The notes under the pieces: model-generated | Told to the model about the DNA's origin: nothing | What the model saw: the letters and a program-made list of their open reading frames with translations, nothing else | The model's database searches: none | Made by a program: the position numbers and the translations under genes | NCBI GenBank assembly: GCA_903884105.1 | Contig: CAISDJ010000071.1 | Span: 1-64,000, forward strand | Origin: an uncultured Pseudomonadota bacterium | GTDB lineage: Bacteria; Pseudomonadota; Gammaproteobacteria; Steroidobacterales; Steroidobacteraceae | Length of the DNA: 64,000 nt | Direction: 5' to 3' | In this document: in pieces, positions 9,037-17,346 of the stretch | How the letters are laid out: each line of letters opens with the position of its first letter | Numbering within the stretch: position 1 is the stretch's first letter

Positions 9037-11114
9037 TGGCTGTCAGTCCCCAGGCCATGCCCTCGCTGCGGGCCGTCGTTCGAGCCGGCCTCGGCGTGCC
9101 GCTCGGCTTGCTCGCCGTCCTTGCGATGGTGGTGTTGCCGCTGCCACCGATGGCGCTCGACGTGCTCTTTACCTTCAATATCGCACTGTCGCTGGTGATC
9201 GTGATGGCGGTGTTCTATGTGGCCCGGCCGCTCGAGTTCGGGGCGTTTCCATCGGTGCTGCTGCTTGCCACGCTGTTGCGTCTCGCGCTCAACGTGGCCT
9301 CGACCCGCGTCGTGCTCCTGCACGGCCATACGGGCACCGGCGCTGCGGGACAGGTCATCGAATCCTTCGGAGAGTTCGTCATCGGCGGCAACTATATCGT
9401 CGGTGTCATCGTCTTTGCGATCCTGACCATCATCAATTTCGTCGTGGTGACCAAGGGTTCCGGGCGCATCTCGGAGGTCACCGCCCGCTTTACCCTCGAT
9501 GCTATGCCGGGCAAGCAGATGGCGATCGACGCCGACTTGAATTCGGGCGTCATCACCCAGGAGCAGGCCAGCAAGCGTCGAGTGGAGGTGCGTGAGGAAG
9601 CCGACTTCTATGGCTCGATGGACGGCGCCAGCAAGTTCGTCAGGGGCGATGCCACGGCAGGTATCCTCATTGTGCTGATCAACATCGTCGGCGGCATCGC
9701 CATCGGCACTCTGGGTCACGACCTGCCGTTCTCGCAGGCGGCGAGAACGTACACGCTGTTGACGATTGGTGACGGCCTCGTCGCCCAGATTCCGGCGCTG
9801 CTGCTGTCGACCGCGGTGGCCATCATCGTGACGCGTATGTCCAAGGCGCAGGACATGGGCGGCGAGCTGGCACGGCAGCTGCTCGGGCAACCGCGTGCAT
9901 TGGCCGTCGCCGCCGGGTTGCTGGCGATCATGGGCGCGATTCCCGGAATGCCGAACATGGCGTTTCTGATGATGGCGGCGCTTTGTGGCAGCGGGGCATG
10001 GATGCTGCATCGTCGCAACCAGGTGGCTCCGGTCGTCGAGGAGCTGGCGCCGCCACCCGCGGCGGTCAGTGACTCCAAGGACCTCTCCTGGGAAGACGTG
10101 CCACCGGTCGACATCATCGGCCTCGAAGTGGGCTATCGGCTTGTGCCGCTGGTGGACCGCGCCCAGGGGGGCGATCTGCTGGCTCGCATTCGCGGAGTTC
10201 GCCGCAAGCTGTCCCAGGACCTTGGCTTCCTGGTGCAGGTTGTCCACATCCGCGACAACCTCGAGCTTGCACCGAATACTTATCGCATCAACCTCGCCGG
10301 GGTGCCTGTAGGGGAGGGCGTTGCCTATCCGGAGCGCGATCTGGCGATCAACCCGGGCCGGGTATTCGGCAAGCTGAATGGCATCGAGACCCGTGACCCG
10401 GCCTTCGGCATGGAAGCGGTCTGGATCGAACCGTCCCAGCGCGATCATGCACAGACACTGGGGTACACCGTCGTCGACACCAGTACGGTGATCGCGACTC
10501 ATCTGAGTCACGTCGTGCAGTCTCACGCCCACGAATTGCTCGGGCACGAGGAGGTCCAGCACCTGCTCGACACGCTCGCCAAGTCGGCTCCCAAGCTGGT
10601 TGAAGACCTCGTTCCCCGTCTGTTGCCGTTGGGCTCCGTGGTCCGAGTCCTGCAGGGCCTGCTTGGCGAGCGCGTGCCGATCAGGAACATGCGCACGATC
10701 GTGGAGACGCTTGCCGAGCATGCTGGCAAGACACAGGACACCGCCACGCTTCAGTCGCAGGTTCGTATTGCGCTCGGTCGGCAGATTGTCCAGGACATTG
10801 TCGGACTCAACGACGAACTGCCGGTCATTACGCTCGAACCTGATCTCGAGCAGTTGCTCCAGGGATCGCTGGCCAATGGCGGGGCGAGTCCGGGACTTGA
10901 GCCGGGGCTGGCGGAGCGACTACAGCGCCGCCTGGCTGAGTCGGCCCAGCGCCAGGAGTTGAGTGGCGAGCCTGCCGTGCTGCTGGTACAGCCGCAGCTG
11001 AGGCAGACGCTGGCCCGGTTCATGCGGTCGAGCGTTCCCTCGATGCATGTGCTTGCGTGGAACGAGATTCCGGATAGCCGCAAGGTGCGGCTGGTCACGG
11101 CGGTGGGTCGATAG
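9036..11114 (+). CDS. flhA: flagellar export gate protein FlhA
   Basis: This 692-residue protein has about eight transmembrane segments in residues 20-330, then a large cytoplasmic domain that forms the nonameric ring and docks export chaperones. The FHIPEP-family region is visible at about residues 140-175 (GSGRISEVTARFTLDAMPGK). Cytoplasmic landmarks include PPVDIIGLEVGYRLVPLVD and LVEDLVPRLLPLGSVVRVLQ. Length equals E. coli FlhA (692). It is the last export-gate gene; flhF follows after a 130-bp gap with a small ORF. Confidence 0.98.
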   Translation: MAVSPQAMPSLRAVVRAGLGVPLGLLAVLAMVVLPLPPMALDVLFTFNIALSLVIVMAVFYVARPLEFGAFPSVLLLATLLRLALNVASTRVVLLHGHTGTGAAGQVIESFGEFVIGGNYIVGVIVFAILTIINFVVVTKGSGRISEVTARFTLDAMPGKQMAIDADLNSGVITQEQASKRRVEVREEADFYGSMDGASKFVRGDATAGILIVLINIVGGIAIGTLGHDLPFSQAARTYTLLTIGDGLVAQIPALLLSTAVAIIVTRMSKAQDMGGELARQLLGQPRALAVAAGLLAIMGAIPGMPNMAFLMMAALCGSGAWMLHRRNQVAPVVEELAPPPAAVSDSKDLSWEDVPPVDIIGLEVGYRLVPLVDRAQGGDLLARIRGVRRKLSQDLGFLVQVVHIRDNLELAPNTYRINLAGVPVGEGVAYPERDLAINPGRVFGKLNGIETRDPAFGMEAVWIEPSQRDHAQTLGYTVVDTSTVIATHLSHVVQSHAHELLGHEEVQHLLDTLAKSAPKLVEDLVPRLLPLGSVVRVLQGLLGERVPIRNMRTIVETLAEHAGKTQDTATLQSQVRIALGRQIVQDIVGLNDELPVITLEPDLEQLLQGSLANGGASPGLEPGLAERLQRRLAESAQRQELSGEPAVLLVQPQLRQTLARFMRSSVPSMHVLAWNEIPDSRKVRLVTAVGR

Positions 11115-11149
11115 CGGCATTGCCGGCAGCATCAGGAAGGAAACTGAAA

Positions 11150-11248
11150 ATGATGAAAGACACAGTGCAGACAACGGTTCACTTCACGCTGGCCTCGTGC
11201 GGGATCCGCCCCGCTGACGGCAGCACCAGCGGAGCATCGCGCGCATGA
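11150..11248 (+). CDS. possible 32-aa leader peptide coupled to flhF
   Basis: A 33-codon ORF (ATG ATG AAA ... GCA TGA) fills the gap between flhA and flhF. It has an excellent ribosome binding site (AGGAAGGAAA, 11133-11142, about 7 bases from the ATG), better than that of flhF itself. It ends in an ATGA overlap with the flhF start. The peptide starts MMKDTVQTTVHF, has one cysteine, no membrane segment and no recognisable domain. Its role could be purely cis-acting, through coupling that sets FlhF output, or it may be a genuine microprotein. Translation is not proven, as a 99-base ORF can arise by chance, but signal and position are suggestive. Confidence 0.45.
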   Translation: MMKDTVQTTVHFTLASCGIRPADGSTSGASRA

Positions 11249-12483
11249 GAATCAAGAGATACCTGGCAAAGGATATGCGACAGGCATTGCGTCTCGTGCG
11301 CGAAGAGCAAGGGCCGGACGCGGTCATCCTCTCTTCCCAGCGCACAGAGGATGGCGTCGAGGTCACCGCTGCGGCGGACTATGAAGGAGCCCTGGAGCCC
11401 CGGCTTGTCGCTGGCGGTCAGGGCGATCGTCTGGATGAACGCAAGGCTCCGCCTTCCCCTGCCGCGTCTGGCTTCAGCACCGGTTTCGAGTCGTCCTTTG
11501 CGGCCCAGATGCAGCGGGCTACCGTCGTCGCCGAGCATTCGCAGGCTGCCGAGCACTCGAACGAAATGAATTCCGAACTCAAGCGACTACGGCAGATGCT
11601 CGAGACGCAGGTTGCTACGCTGGCTTGGAACGACCTGACTCGGCGTGCGCCCGTCCATGCCGAGTTGCTCCGCGAGTTGACCCACCTCGGGCTCGGACCG
11701 GAACTCGTTGCCGAGGTCACCGCGCAGGCACCCCGGCATTTTGAATTCGCAGAGGCCCATCGTCACGCGCTCGCACAGATTGCCAAGCGCATTGAGGTTG
11801 CGGGCGACCGCTATCTCGAGACCGGCGGCATGATCGCGCTCGTCGGGCCCACCGGGTCAGGCAAGACAACGACGCTCGCGAAGCTGGCAGCGCGGTGGGT
11901 TCTGCGGCACGGTCCCCGCGATATCGCGCTGGTGGCCGCGGATTCCATGCGCATTGGTGCACAGGACCAGATTCACACGCTGGGACGGCTGTTGGGCGTG
12001 CCGGCCTACTCGGTGGACGGTGCAGGCGAACTCGCCGGGCTGCTCGCGAAGCTGTCCGATCGCCGGCTCGTCCTGGTGGATACCGCGGGTCTCAGCCCGA
12101 AAGACACGAGGCAGCTTGCCGAGTTGTCGGCGCTGGGAGCGGCTCATCCCAAGCTGGAGGCGATGCTCGTGCTCAGCGCGAGCGTCCAGGCCGGTGCGAT
12201 CGAAGAGGCAATTGCGCGCTACGGTGCCGCTCGCCCCCGCACCTGCATTCTCACCAAGCTCGACGAGGCTACGAGCCTCGGTGGCTTGCTGTCGGCCCTG
12301 ATCCGGTCACGGATTGCGGTCGCCTATGTCAGTGAAGGACAGCTCGTTCCGGAAGATCTGGCGCCCGCCCGGGCGCACCAGCTCATTGCGCGAGCCGTGG
12401 AACTCTCGCGTCGATCTGGCGCGATGGCAGACGAGGAACTCCTGCATCGCAGGTTCGGGGGAATGGCGCATGCACTTGCTTGA
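11245..12483 (+). CDS. flhF: flagellar SRP-like GTPase FlhF
   Basis: This 412-residue SRP-family GTPase marks the pole for assembly of a polar flagellum. The N-terminal B domain begins MRIKRYLAKDMRQALRLV. The NG domain has the P-loop GPTGSGKTTT (about residues 201-210), VALVAADSMRIGAQDQ (G2), LVDTAGLSPKD (G3) and ILTKLDEATSLGG (G4). It is followed 10 bases later by flhG, the standard partner that restrains flagellar number. The start at ATG 11245 overlaps the small upstream ORF. Confidence 0.96.
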   Translation: MRIKRYLAKDMRQALRLVREEQGPDAVILSSQRTEDGVEVTAAADYEGALEPRLVAGGQGDRLDERKAPPSPAASGFSTGFESSFAAQMQRATVVAEHSQAAEHSNEMNSELKRLRQMLETQVATLAWNDLTRRAPVHAELLRELTHLGLGPELVAEVTAQAPRHFEFAEAHRHALAQIAKRIEVAGDRYLETGGMIALVGPTGSGKTTTLAKLAARWVLRHGPRDIALVAADSMRIGAQDQIHTLGRLLGVPAYSVDGAGELAGLLAKLSDRRLVLVDTAGLSPKDTRQLAELSALGAAHPKLEAMLVLSASVQAGAIEEAIARYGAARPRTCILTKLDEATSLGGLLSALIRSRIAVAYVSEGQLVPEDLAPARAHQLIARAVELSRRSGAMADEELLHRRFGGMAHALA

Positions 12484-12493
12484 CGGAAGAAAC

Positions 12494-13366
12494 ATGAAAC
12501 CAGTTCAAATTGAAGGCTTGAAGCGATCCGTGGCCCCGGAACCCGTGCAAGTGATTGCCGTCACCGGTGGCAAGGGCGGCGTCGGCAAGACCAGCGTCGC
12601 GGTCAATCTCGCAACTGCCCTGACGACGGCCGGTCGACGAGTGCTGCTGCTGGATGGCGATCTCGGGCTCGCGAACGTCGATGTGCTGCTCGGGATGACG
12701 CCGCGTTACACGCTCGCGAATGTCATGAGCGGCGAGCGGACCCTGGAGGAGATCATCGTCAAGACGCCAGAGGGCCTGCAGATCGTGCCGGCAGCGTCCG
12801 GCGTCGCTGAAATGGCGAACCTCGATACTGCCCAGCACCTGGGACTGGTGCAGGCATTCAGCTCGCTGTCGCACCAGATTGACGTGCTGGTGGTTGACAC
12901 GGCTGCGGGGATCGCCGACGGCGTGCTCCGGTTCACGCAGGCTGCACAGCAGGTGCTGCTGGTCATTTGCGACGAACCGACCTCGTTCACCGACGCCTAT
13001 GCGTTGGTAAAAGTCCTGAGTCGCCAGCACGGGGTTTCACGGTTCCGGGTGCTTGCCAACCGCACCAAGGCCCCCGGCCAGGGGGAGGCGCTGTTTGCCA
13101 AGTTCGAACGTGTCACGGCCCGCTTCCTGGACGTAACCCTCGAATATGCCGGCGAAATTCCGGAAGACCCGTTCCTGCAGCGTTCGATCAGGGAGCAGAA
13201 GCCCGTGGCGCTTGCCTACCCGTCGAGTCCTGCAGCGCTCGGATTCAAGAAACTGGCAGCCCGGGCCGATAAATGGCCTGTGCCGGACGGGCCACGCGGG
13301 AACCTGGAGTTCTTCATGGAGCGTCTCGTGCGCCGGGCTGCGCCCCGACTGGAAGTCGTACAGTGA
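12494..13366 (+). CDS. flhG: flagellar number regulator FlhG (FleN-type MinD-like ATPase)
   Basis: This 290-residue ParA/MinD ATPase has the deviant Walker A GGKGGVGKT at residues 25-33 and a Walker A' block LLLDGDLGLANVDVLLG. The short N-terminal QIEGLKR segment resembles the activation motif of FleN/FlhG that stimulates the FlhF GTPase. In polar flagellates it limits flagella to one and antagonises the FleQ regulator. The start is ATG 12494 with GGAAGA upstream; a longer frame from TTG 12314 would overlap most of the end of flhF and is unlikely. Confidence 0.95.
   Translation: MKPVQIEGLKRSVAPEPVQVIAVTGGKGGVGKTSVAVNLATALTTAGRRVLLLDGDLGLANVDVLLGMTPRYTLANVMSGERTLEEIIVKTPEGLQIVPAASGVAEMANLDTAQHLGLVQAFSSLSHQIDVLVVDTAAGIADGVLRFTQAAQQVLLVICDEPTSFTDAYALVKVLSRQHGVSRFRVLANRTKAPGQGEALFAKFERVTARFLDVTLEYAGEIPEDPFLQRSIREQKPVALAYPSSPAALGFKKLAARADKWPVPDGPRGNLEFFMERLVRRAAPRLEVVQ
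13245..13272 (+). promoter_or_regulatory. possible internal sigma-28 promoter upstream of fliA
   Basis: Inside the 3' end of flhG, TCAA (13245-13248) is followed after 16 bases by a perfect sigma-28 -10 element, GCCGATAA (13265-13272). The FliA consensus spacing is 15, so this is one base long. Start of transcription would be near 13279, about 85 bases before fliA. It would let FliA boost itself and cheYZ-motCD. The octamer lies in coding sequence, so chance occurrence is possible. Confidence 0.4.
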
Positions 13367-14109
13367 GCGTCAGTGCGTACGAAGCGGGGCGAAAGGGTCA
13401 GGATGCGGGCACCTTGGTGATGCGTCATGCGGAACTGGTCAAACGCATTGCCTACCATCTCGCGGGGCGGCTCCCAGCCTCGGTGGAAGTCGATGATCTG
13501 ATCCAGGCTGGCATGCTGGGGTTGCTGGAGGCAGCGGCAAACTTTACTGCAGACCGAGGTGCCAGCTTCGAGACTTACGCGGGTATCCGCATCCGCGGCG
13601 CGATGCTGGATGCGTTGCGAAAGCTGGACTGGGCACCGCGCTCCGTGCACCGCAAGGCCCGTGCAGCAGCGGCGGCGATGCGCGAAGTGGAGTGCGAGAC
13701 GGGTCGCGAAGCGAGGGATGGCGATGTCGCGCAACGCATGGGTGTCTCGGTCGCAGAGTACCACCACATCATGCAGGACGCGGCGAGCTGTCGGCTGACC
13801 AGTCTCGACGCCACCGTCGGCGATGACGAATCGCCATTGGTGCGCGCAGTGGATTTGAAGGCGGACCCGTTTGCCGACACCGTCGACGAAGGGTTCAAGA
13901 GGGCGCTGGCACATGCGATCACGGAATTGCCCGAGCGCGAGAAACTGGTGATGTCCCTCTACTACGAAGAGGAGCTGAACCTGAAGGAAATCGGGGCCGT
14001 TCTCAAGGTGACGGAGTCGCGCGTTTGCCAATTGCACGGACAGGCGCTGACGCGGCTGAAGGCAAGGCTCTCGTCGTGGCGAGAGGATGCGGTAGACACG
14101 ACAGCGTAG
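13363..14109 (+). CDS. fliA: flagellar sigma factor FliA (sigma-28)
   Basis: This 248-residue sigma factor directs late flagellar and chemotaxis transcription. Region 2 is seen in LVKRIAYHLAGRLPASVEVDDLIQAG and GASFETYAGIRIRGAMLD. Region 4 is seen in LPEREKLVMSLYYEEELNLKEIGAVLKVTESRVCQLHGQAL. The start is GTG 13363, which overlaps the flhG stop and gives a length like P. aeruginosa FliA (247); the open frame extends 30 codons further upstream but only within flhG. Likely targets in this window are the promoters at 19.4 kb. Confidence 0.97.
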   Translation: MSVSAYEAGRKGQDAGTLVMRHAELVKRIAYHLAGRLPASVEVDDLIQAGMLGLLEAAANFTADRGASFETYAGIRIRGAMLDALRKLDWAPRSVHRKARAAAAAMREVECETGREARDGDVAQRMGVSVAEYHHIMQDAASCRLTSLDATVGDDESPLVRAVDLKADPFADTVDEGFKRALAHAITELPEREKLVMSLYYEEELNLKEIGAVLKVTESRVCQLHGQALTRLKARLSSWREDAVDTTA

Positions 14110-14146
14110 ACGGACGCCACGGCGGCGAGCAAATGGATTGTAGTCA

Positions 14147-14173
14147 CCGGATCCCCTGGCGGGGGTCCGGAGG
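14147..14173 (+). promoter_or_regulatory. stable hairpin overlapping the cheY ribosome binding site
   Basis: CCGGATCCCC (14147-14156) and GGGGGTCCGG (14161-14170) pair over 10 bp, with one G-U pair and a TGGC loop. The right arm shares its last bases with the GGAGG Shine-Dalgarno sequence (14169-14173) of cheY. There is no T-run, so it is not a classical terminator. It could limit cheY translation or protect the 3' end of a processed fliA message. Confidence 0.5.
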
Positions 14174-14184
14174 GAGTGAATACG

Positions 14185-14577
14185 GTGAGCAATGACATGA
14201 AGTTTCTGGTGGTCGATGACTTCTCGACGATGCGTCGCATCATCAAGAACCTGTTGCACGATCTCGGCTATGCGAACGTCACCGAAGCGGACGATGGCCA
14301 GACGGCGCTGCCGATGCTGCAAGGTGGCAATTTCGACTTCCTCATCACGGACTGGAACATGCCGGGCATGCCGGGCCTCGACCTGTTGAAAGCGGTGCGC
14401 GCCGACGCCAAGCTCAAGCAGATGCCGGTTCTCATGCTCACCGCAGAATCCAAGCGAGAGCAGATCGTCGAAGCGGCCCAGGCGGGCGTCAACGGCTACG
14501 TGATCAAGCCGTTCACTGCCGTAACGCTCAAGGAAAAGATCGACAAGATTCTCGAGAGTCGCGCGGGCGCAAAGTGA
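14185..14577 (+). CDS. cheY: chemotaxis response regulator CheY
   Basis: This single-domain receiver of about 130 residues carries the phospho-signal from CheA to FliM. The family pattern is complete: [18 protein letters not shown] at the N-terminus, phospho-acceptor D56 in [12 protein letters not shown], then LMLTAES and the lysine of [12 protein letters not shown] 14185 is preferred because GGAGG lies about 11 bases upstream. GTG 14176 and ATG 14197 (aligning with P. aeruginosa CheY) are alternatives. It lies between fliA and cheZ. Confidence 0.96.
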   Translation: MSNDMKFLVVDDFSTMRRIIKNLLHDLGYANVTEADDGQTALPMLQGGNFDFLITDWNMPGMPGLDLLKAVRADAKLKQMPVLMLTAESKREQIVEAAQAGVNGYVIKPFTAVTLKEKIDKILESRAGAK

Positions 14578-14586
14578 GCGTTTGTC

Positions 14587-15324
14587 ATGCCTGCCAAAAC
14601 TGACCTCAAGGAAAGGTACGGTCAAGCGGTCGCAGCATTGACTGCGTCGATGCACGCTGACGACGAAGTTGCCTTCGCGACCGCACTCGGCGGGTTTCCA
14701 GATACCGCGGAAAGCACACTGCGCACGGACCTGCGCGAGCTGACCGAGAACCTGCGCTTCGCACTCGACCGTTTCAGCACGGACTCGCGGCTGGCGGACC
14801 TCGCCGAAAAAGAGGTTCCGGATGCGCGACACCGTCTGGAGCACGTGCTGAAGCTGACGGACGAGGCCGCTCACGCGACACTTGATCTCGTCGAGCGTTC
14901 CGGCCCCCTGGCCGAGCGAACCGGTGTCAGGGCCGCCGGGATCCTGCCCCTGTGGCAGCGGTTTCGCGACAGGAACATAGAACAGAAGGACTTCCAGATT
15001 CTCCTTGCTGCCATGGATGCATTCCTGCCTTCCGCCCGGGCGGACAGCGAGCAGGTCCGGAACAATCTTGCGGAAGTGCTGATGGCTCAGGGGTACCAGG
15101 ACATCAGCGGGCAGATCATTCGTGGGGTGATGCAGCTCGTGACCGAAATCGAGATCGTGCTCGTCAGCCTGATGAGGTTGTCCAGCGTGGAGAGTGTGCG
15201 CGCGGCTCCTGCTGCGGCGACATCGTCACGAGGACATGGCCCTGTGGTTCCCGGAGTCGACCACGGCAAGGTCGTTTCGGGGCAGCAGGACGTCGATGCC
15301 TTGCTTTCGGGCCTCGGCATGTAG
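14587..15324 (+). CDS. cheZ: CheY-P phosphatase CheZ
   Basis: This 245-residue, mostly helical protein forms a four-helix-bundle dimer that dephosphorylates CheY-P. The active-site signature is seen as D172-I-S-G-Q176 within MAQGYQDISGQIIRGVMQL. The extreme C-terminus (GQQDVDALLSGLGM) matches the CheY-binding tail of CheZ proteins. It starts 9 bases after cheY. Confidence 0.96.
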   Translation: MPAKTDLKERYGQAVAALTASMHADDEVAFATALGGFPDTAESTLRTDLRELTENLRFALDRFSTDSRLADLAEKEVPDARHRLEHVLKLTDEAAHATLDLVERSGPLAERTGVRAAGILPLWQRFRDRNIEQKDFQILLAAMDAFLPSARADSEQVRNNLAEVLMAQGYQDISGQIIRGVMQLVTEIEIVLVSLMRLSSVESVRAAPAAATSSRGHGPVVPGVDHGKVVSGQQDVDALLSGLGM

Positions 15325-15406
15325 CCGAGCATCAACTTGACGCTGTAGCGCCGCGAGACGGAACTGCGGCGCAGGAGATCGCGAAGCGAGAGTGGAGAGA
15401 AGGTCG

Positions 15407-16147
15407 TTGGACATCCTGAGTCTGGTCGGAGTCGCGCTGGCACTGGTAGCCGTGCTGGTCGGCGCCGTGCTGAAAGGCGCGGGGCTGTCTGCATTGCTGT
15501 CGTCCGCGGCCTTCATGATCGTGATCGTCGGAACGATTGCGGCCATCTGCCTGCAGACGCCGCTCAGCGTGATGAAACACGCACTCCGGATCCTTCCATG
15601 GGTTTTCAAGCCACCAATGCTGCGCAAGAACGAGCTGATCGCGAAAATGGTCGAGTGGAGCAATGTGGCCCGCAAGCAGGGTCTGCTGGGGCTCGAGCCG
15701 CTGCTCGAGTCGGAGCCGGATGACTTCGTCCGGAAGGGTATGCAGCTGGTGGTGGATGGCAGCGAGCCTGAAGCGATTCGCGGCATCATGGAAGTCGAAC
15801 TGACCATCCGCGAGCACGCAGATGTCCGGGCGGCCAAGGTCTTCGAAGGCATGGGTGTCTATGCGCCCACGCTTGGCATCATCGGCGCGGTGCTCGGCCT
15901 GATGGCTGTAATGCAGAATCTCGCCGATCCCAGCAAGCTGGGCCAAGGGATCGCAGCGGCGTTTACCGCGACCATCTACGGCATTGGCTTCGCCAATTTG
16001 TTCTTCCTGCCGATGGCAAGCAAGTTGAAGGGCACCATCCATGCCCAGACTCTGGCGCGCGAGATGGTGATCGAGGGGTTGATCTCGATCGCGCAGGGCG
16101 AGAATCCTCGCAGCATCGAGTCCAAGCTGCAGGGCTATCTTCACTGA
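15407..16147 (+). CDS. motC: flagellar stator subunit MotC (MotA family)
   Basis: This 246-residue protein has four membrane segments and the MotA/TolQ/ExbB core, including GMGVYAPTLGIIGAVLGLM and IAAAFTATIYGIGFANLFFLP. It is the proton-channel stator subunit that contacts FliG. TTG 15407 is chosen because the protein then begins like Pseudomonas MotC (MDxLSLxG) and GGAGAGAAGG precedes it; GTG 15392 would add five charged residues. A 7-bp inverted repeat (GCGCCGC/GCGGCGC, 15348-15372) lies in the gap after cheZ. Confidence 0.94.
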   Translation: MDILSLVGVALALVAVLVGAVLKGAGLSALLSSAAFMIVIVGTIAAICLQTPLSVMKHALRILPWVFKPPMLRKNELIAKMVEWSNVARKQGLLGLEPLLESEPDDFVRKGMQLVVDGSEPEAIRGIMEVELTIREHADVRAAKVFEGMGVYAPTLGIIGAVLGLMAVMQNLADPSKLGQGIAAAFTATIYGIGFANLFFLPMASKLKGTIHAQTLAREMVIEGLISIAQGENPRSIESKLQGYLH

Positions 16148-16201
16148 CGCGAGGGACCGCGTACCGCGAGTTGGCTGCATACCCCGTGTGTGAACCCATC
16201 C

Positions 16202-17167
16202 ATGGCCAGAAAGAGACACCAAGAAGAGCACGAAAACCATGAGGCATGGGCCATCCCGTATGGCGACCTCGTGACGCTGCTGCTCGCCTTTTTCATCGTG
16301 ATGTACGCGACTTCCAATGTAAACGAGGGCAAGTACAGGGTGCTGTCGGACTCGCTGGTCGCGGCCTTCCAGGGCAGCCCCAAGACCCTTGAGCCCGTAC
16401 AGGCGGGCGAGAAGCAGGTGGGATCGGGTGCCGATATTGCGATGAGCGTCGTCCAGCAGAGCATCCTGGAAGGCCAACCGCGTTCATTGTTGGTGGTCAA
16501 CCAGAATTCGAGTACCGAGCCGAGGCAGTTCGGCGGCATCGACGATGCGGCTCAGCCAACACCCGAGCACCTGCCAAGTGCCGAAACGACGCGCGCGCTG
16601 CAAAGGGTCGCGGACCAGGTCGAGAATGCCATGTCGGATCTGGTAGCCAAGGACCTCGTTGTCGTGCGACGACACGATTTCTGGGTGGAGGTGGAGATTC
16701 GCACGGACATTTTGTTTCCGAGTGGCTCGGCCACACTGTCGCCCGCAGCCATCAAGGCACTTGAACAACTCGCCGCGACGTTGGTGACGTTTCCGAATCC
16801 CATGCGGGTGGAGGGCCATACCGACAATCGGCCCATCTCCACTGCGGCGTTTCCGTCGAACTGGGAACTGTCCTCGGCCCGCGCGGCCAGCGTCGTCCAT
16901 CTGTTCACGAAGCGCGGGGTCGATCCCAACCGCCTGGCCGTGATCGGCCTGGGTGAAAACCGTCCGTCGGTCGGCAACGAGACGGCTGAAGGGCGCAATA
17001 CCAATCGCCGCGTCGTGCTGGTGATCCTGAGTGGTGATGGCAACCCTGAGGGTGTCTATGCCACTGGGCGGGGGCGCAACGAAGAGGCCTCGGCTCAAGC
17101 CCTTTCTGCGCTCACTGGAGGTGAGCCTGCACGTGCTGCTGAAGGAACGCCCGCGACCCCGAACTAG
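16202..17167 (+). CDS. motD: flagellar stator subunit MotD (MotB family)
   Basis: This 321-residue partner of MotC has a short charged N-terminus, a transmembrane helix starting near residue 18 with the essential proton-binding aspartate D22 (PYGDLVTLLLAFFIVMYA), and a plug/linker. A periplasmic OmpA-like peptidoglycan-binding domain follows (about 160-285), with VEGHTDNRPI and GRNTNRRVVLVI. ATG 16202 aligns with Pseudomonas MotD; GTG 16190 is possible. Confidence 0.95.
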   Translation: MARKRHQEEHENHEAWAIPYGDLVTLLLAFFIVMYATSNVNEGKYRVLSDSLVAAFQGSPKTLEPVQAGEKQVGSGADIAMSVVQQSILEGQPRSLLVVNQNSSTEPRQFGGIDDAAQPTPEHLPSAETTRALQRVADQVENAMSDLVAKDLVVVRRHDFWVEVEIRTDILFPSGSATLSPAAIKALEQLAATLVTFPNPMRVEGHTDNRPISTAAFPSNWELSSARAASVVHLFTKRGVDPNRLAVIGLGENRPSVGNETAEGRNTNRRVVLVILSGDGNPEGVYATGRGRNEEASAQALSALTGGEPARAAEGTPATPN

Positions 17168-17223
17168 GTGTGGTCGCGGTTCACGGGACATCCTCCCTGC
17201 TGAATCGAGACTGGCTCGTTCTG

Positions 17224-17240
17224 CTGGCATGCTTCCTGCT
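17224..17240 (+). promoter_or_regulatory. possible sigma-54 promoter for the DUF2802 gene
   Basis: CTGGCATG-CTTC-CTGCT keeps the invariant GG and GC at the right spacing and differs from the RpoN consensus at two positions. It lies in the 179-bp gap between motD and the DUF2802 gene. Predicted start is near 17251, about 96 bases before ATG 17347. Confidence 0.4.
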
Positions 17241-17346
17241 TGCTACTTCCAGTAGCTGACAGTTCGACGGAATTCCGTCGGCGACCTGTCGCAGGGTGTG
17301 ATCCGGTTCACACCGTGGAATCACGCTCTTGCCGAGGAACGCCGCA

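Noticed and set aside
9868-9883. Sigma-54-like TGGCACG-GCAG-CTGCT inside flhA
   Set aside because: Only one mismatch, but deep within flhA with no gene start near; treated as chance.
8949-10721. 590-codon open frame on the - strand opposite flhA
   Set aside because: It is the antisense shadow of flhB/flhA, rich in His, Gln and Arg, without a domain; the + strand protein is unmistakable.
13216-14874. 552-codon open frame on the - strand opposite fliA-cheY-cheZ
   Set aside because: It spans three well-identified + strand genes; long antisense frames are expected at this GC content.
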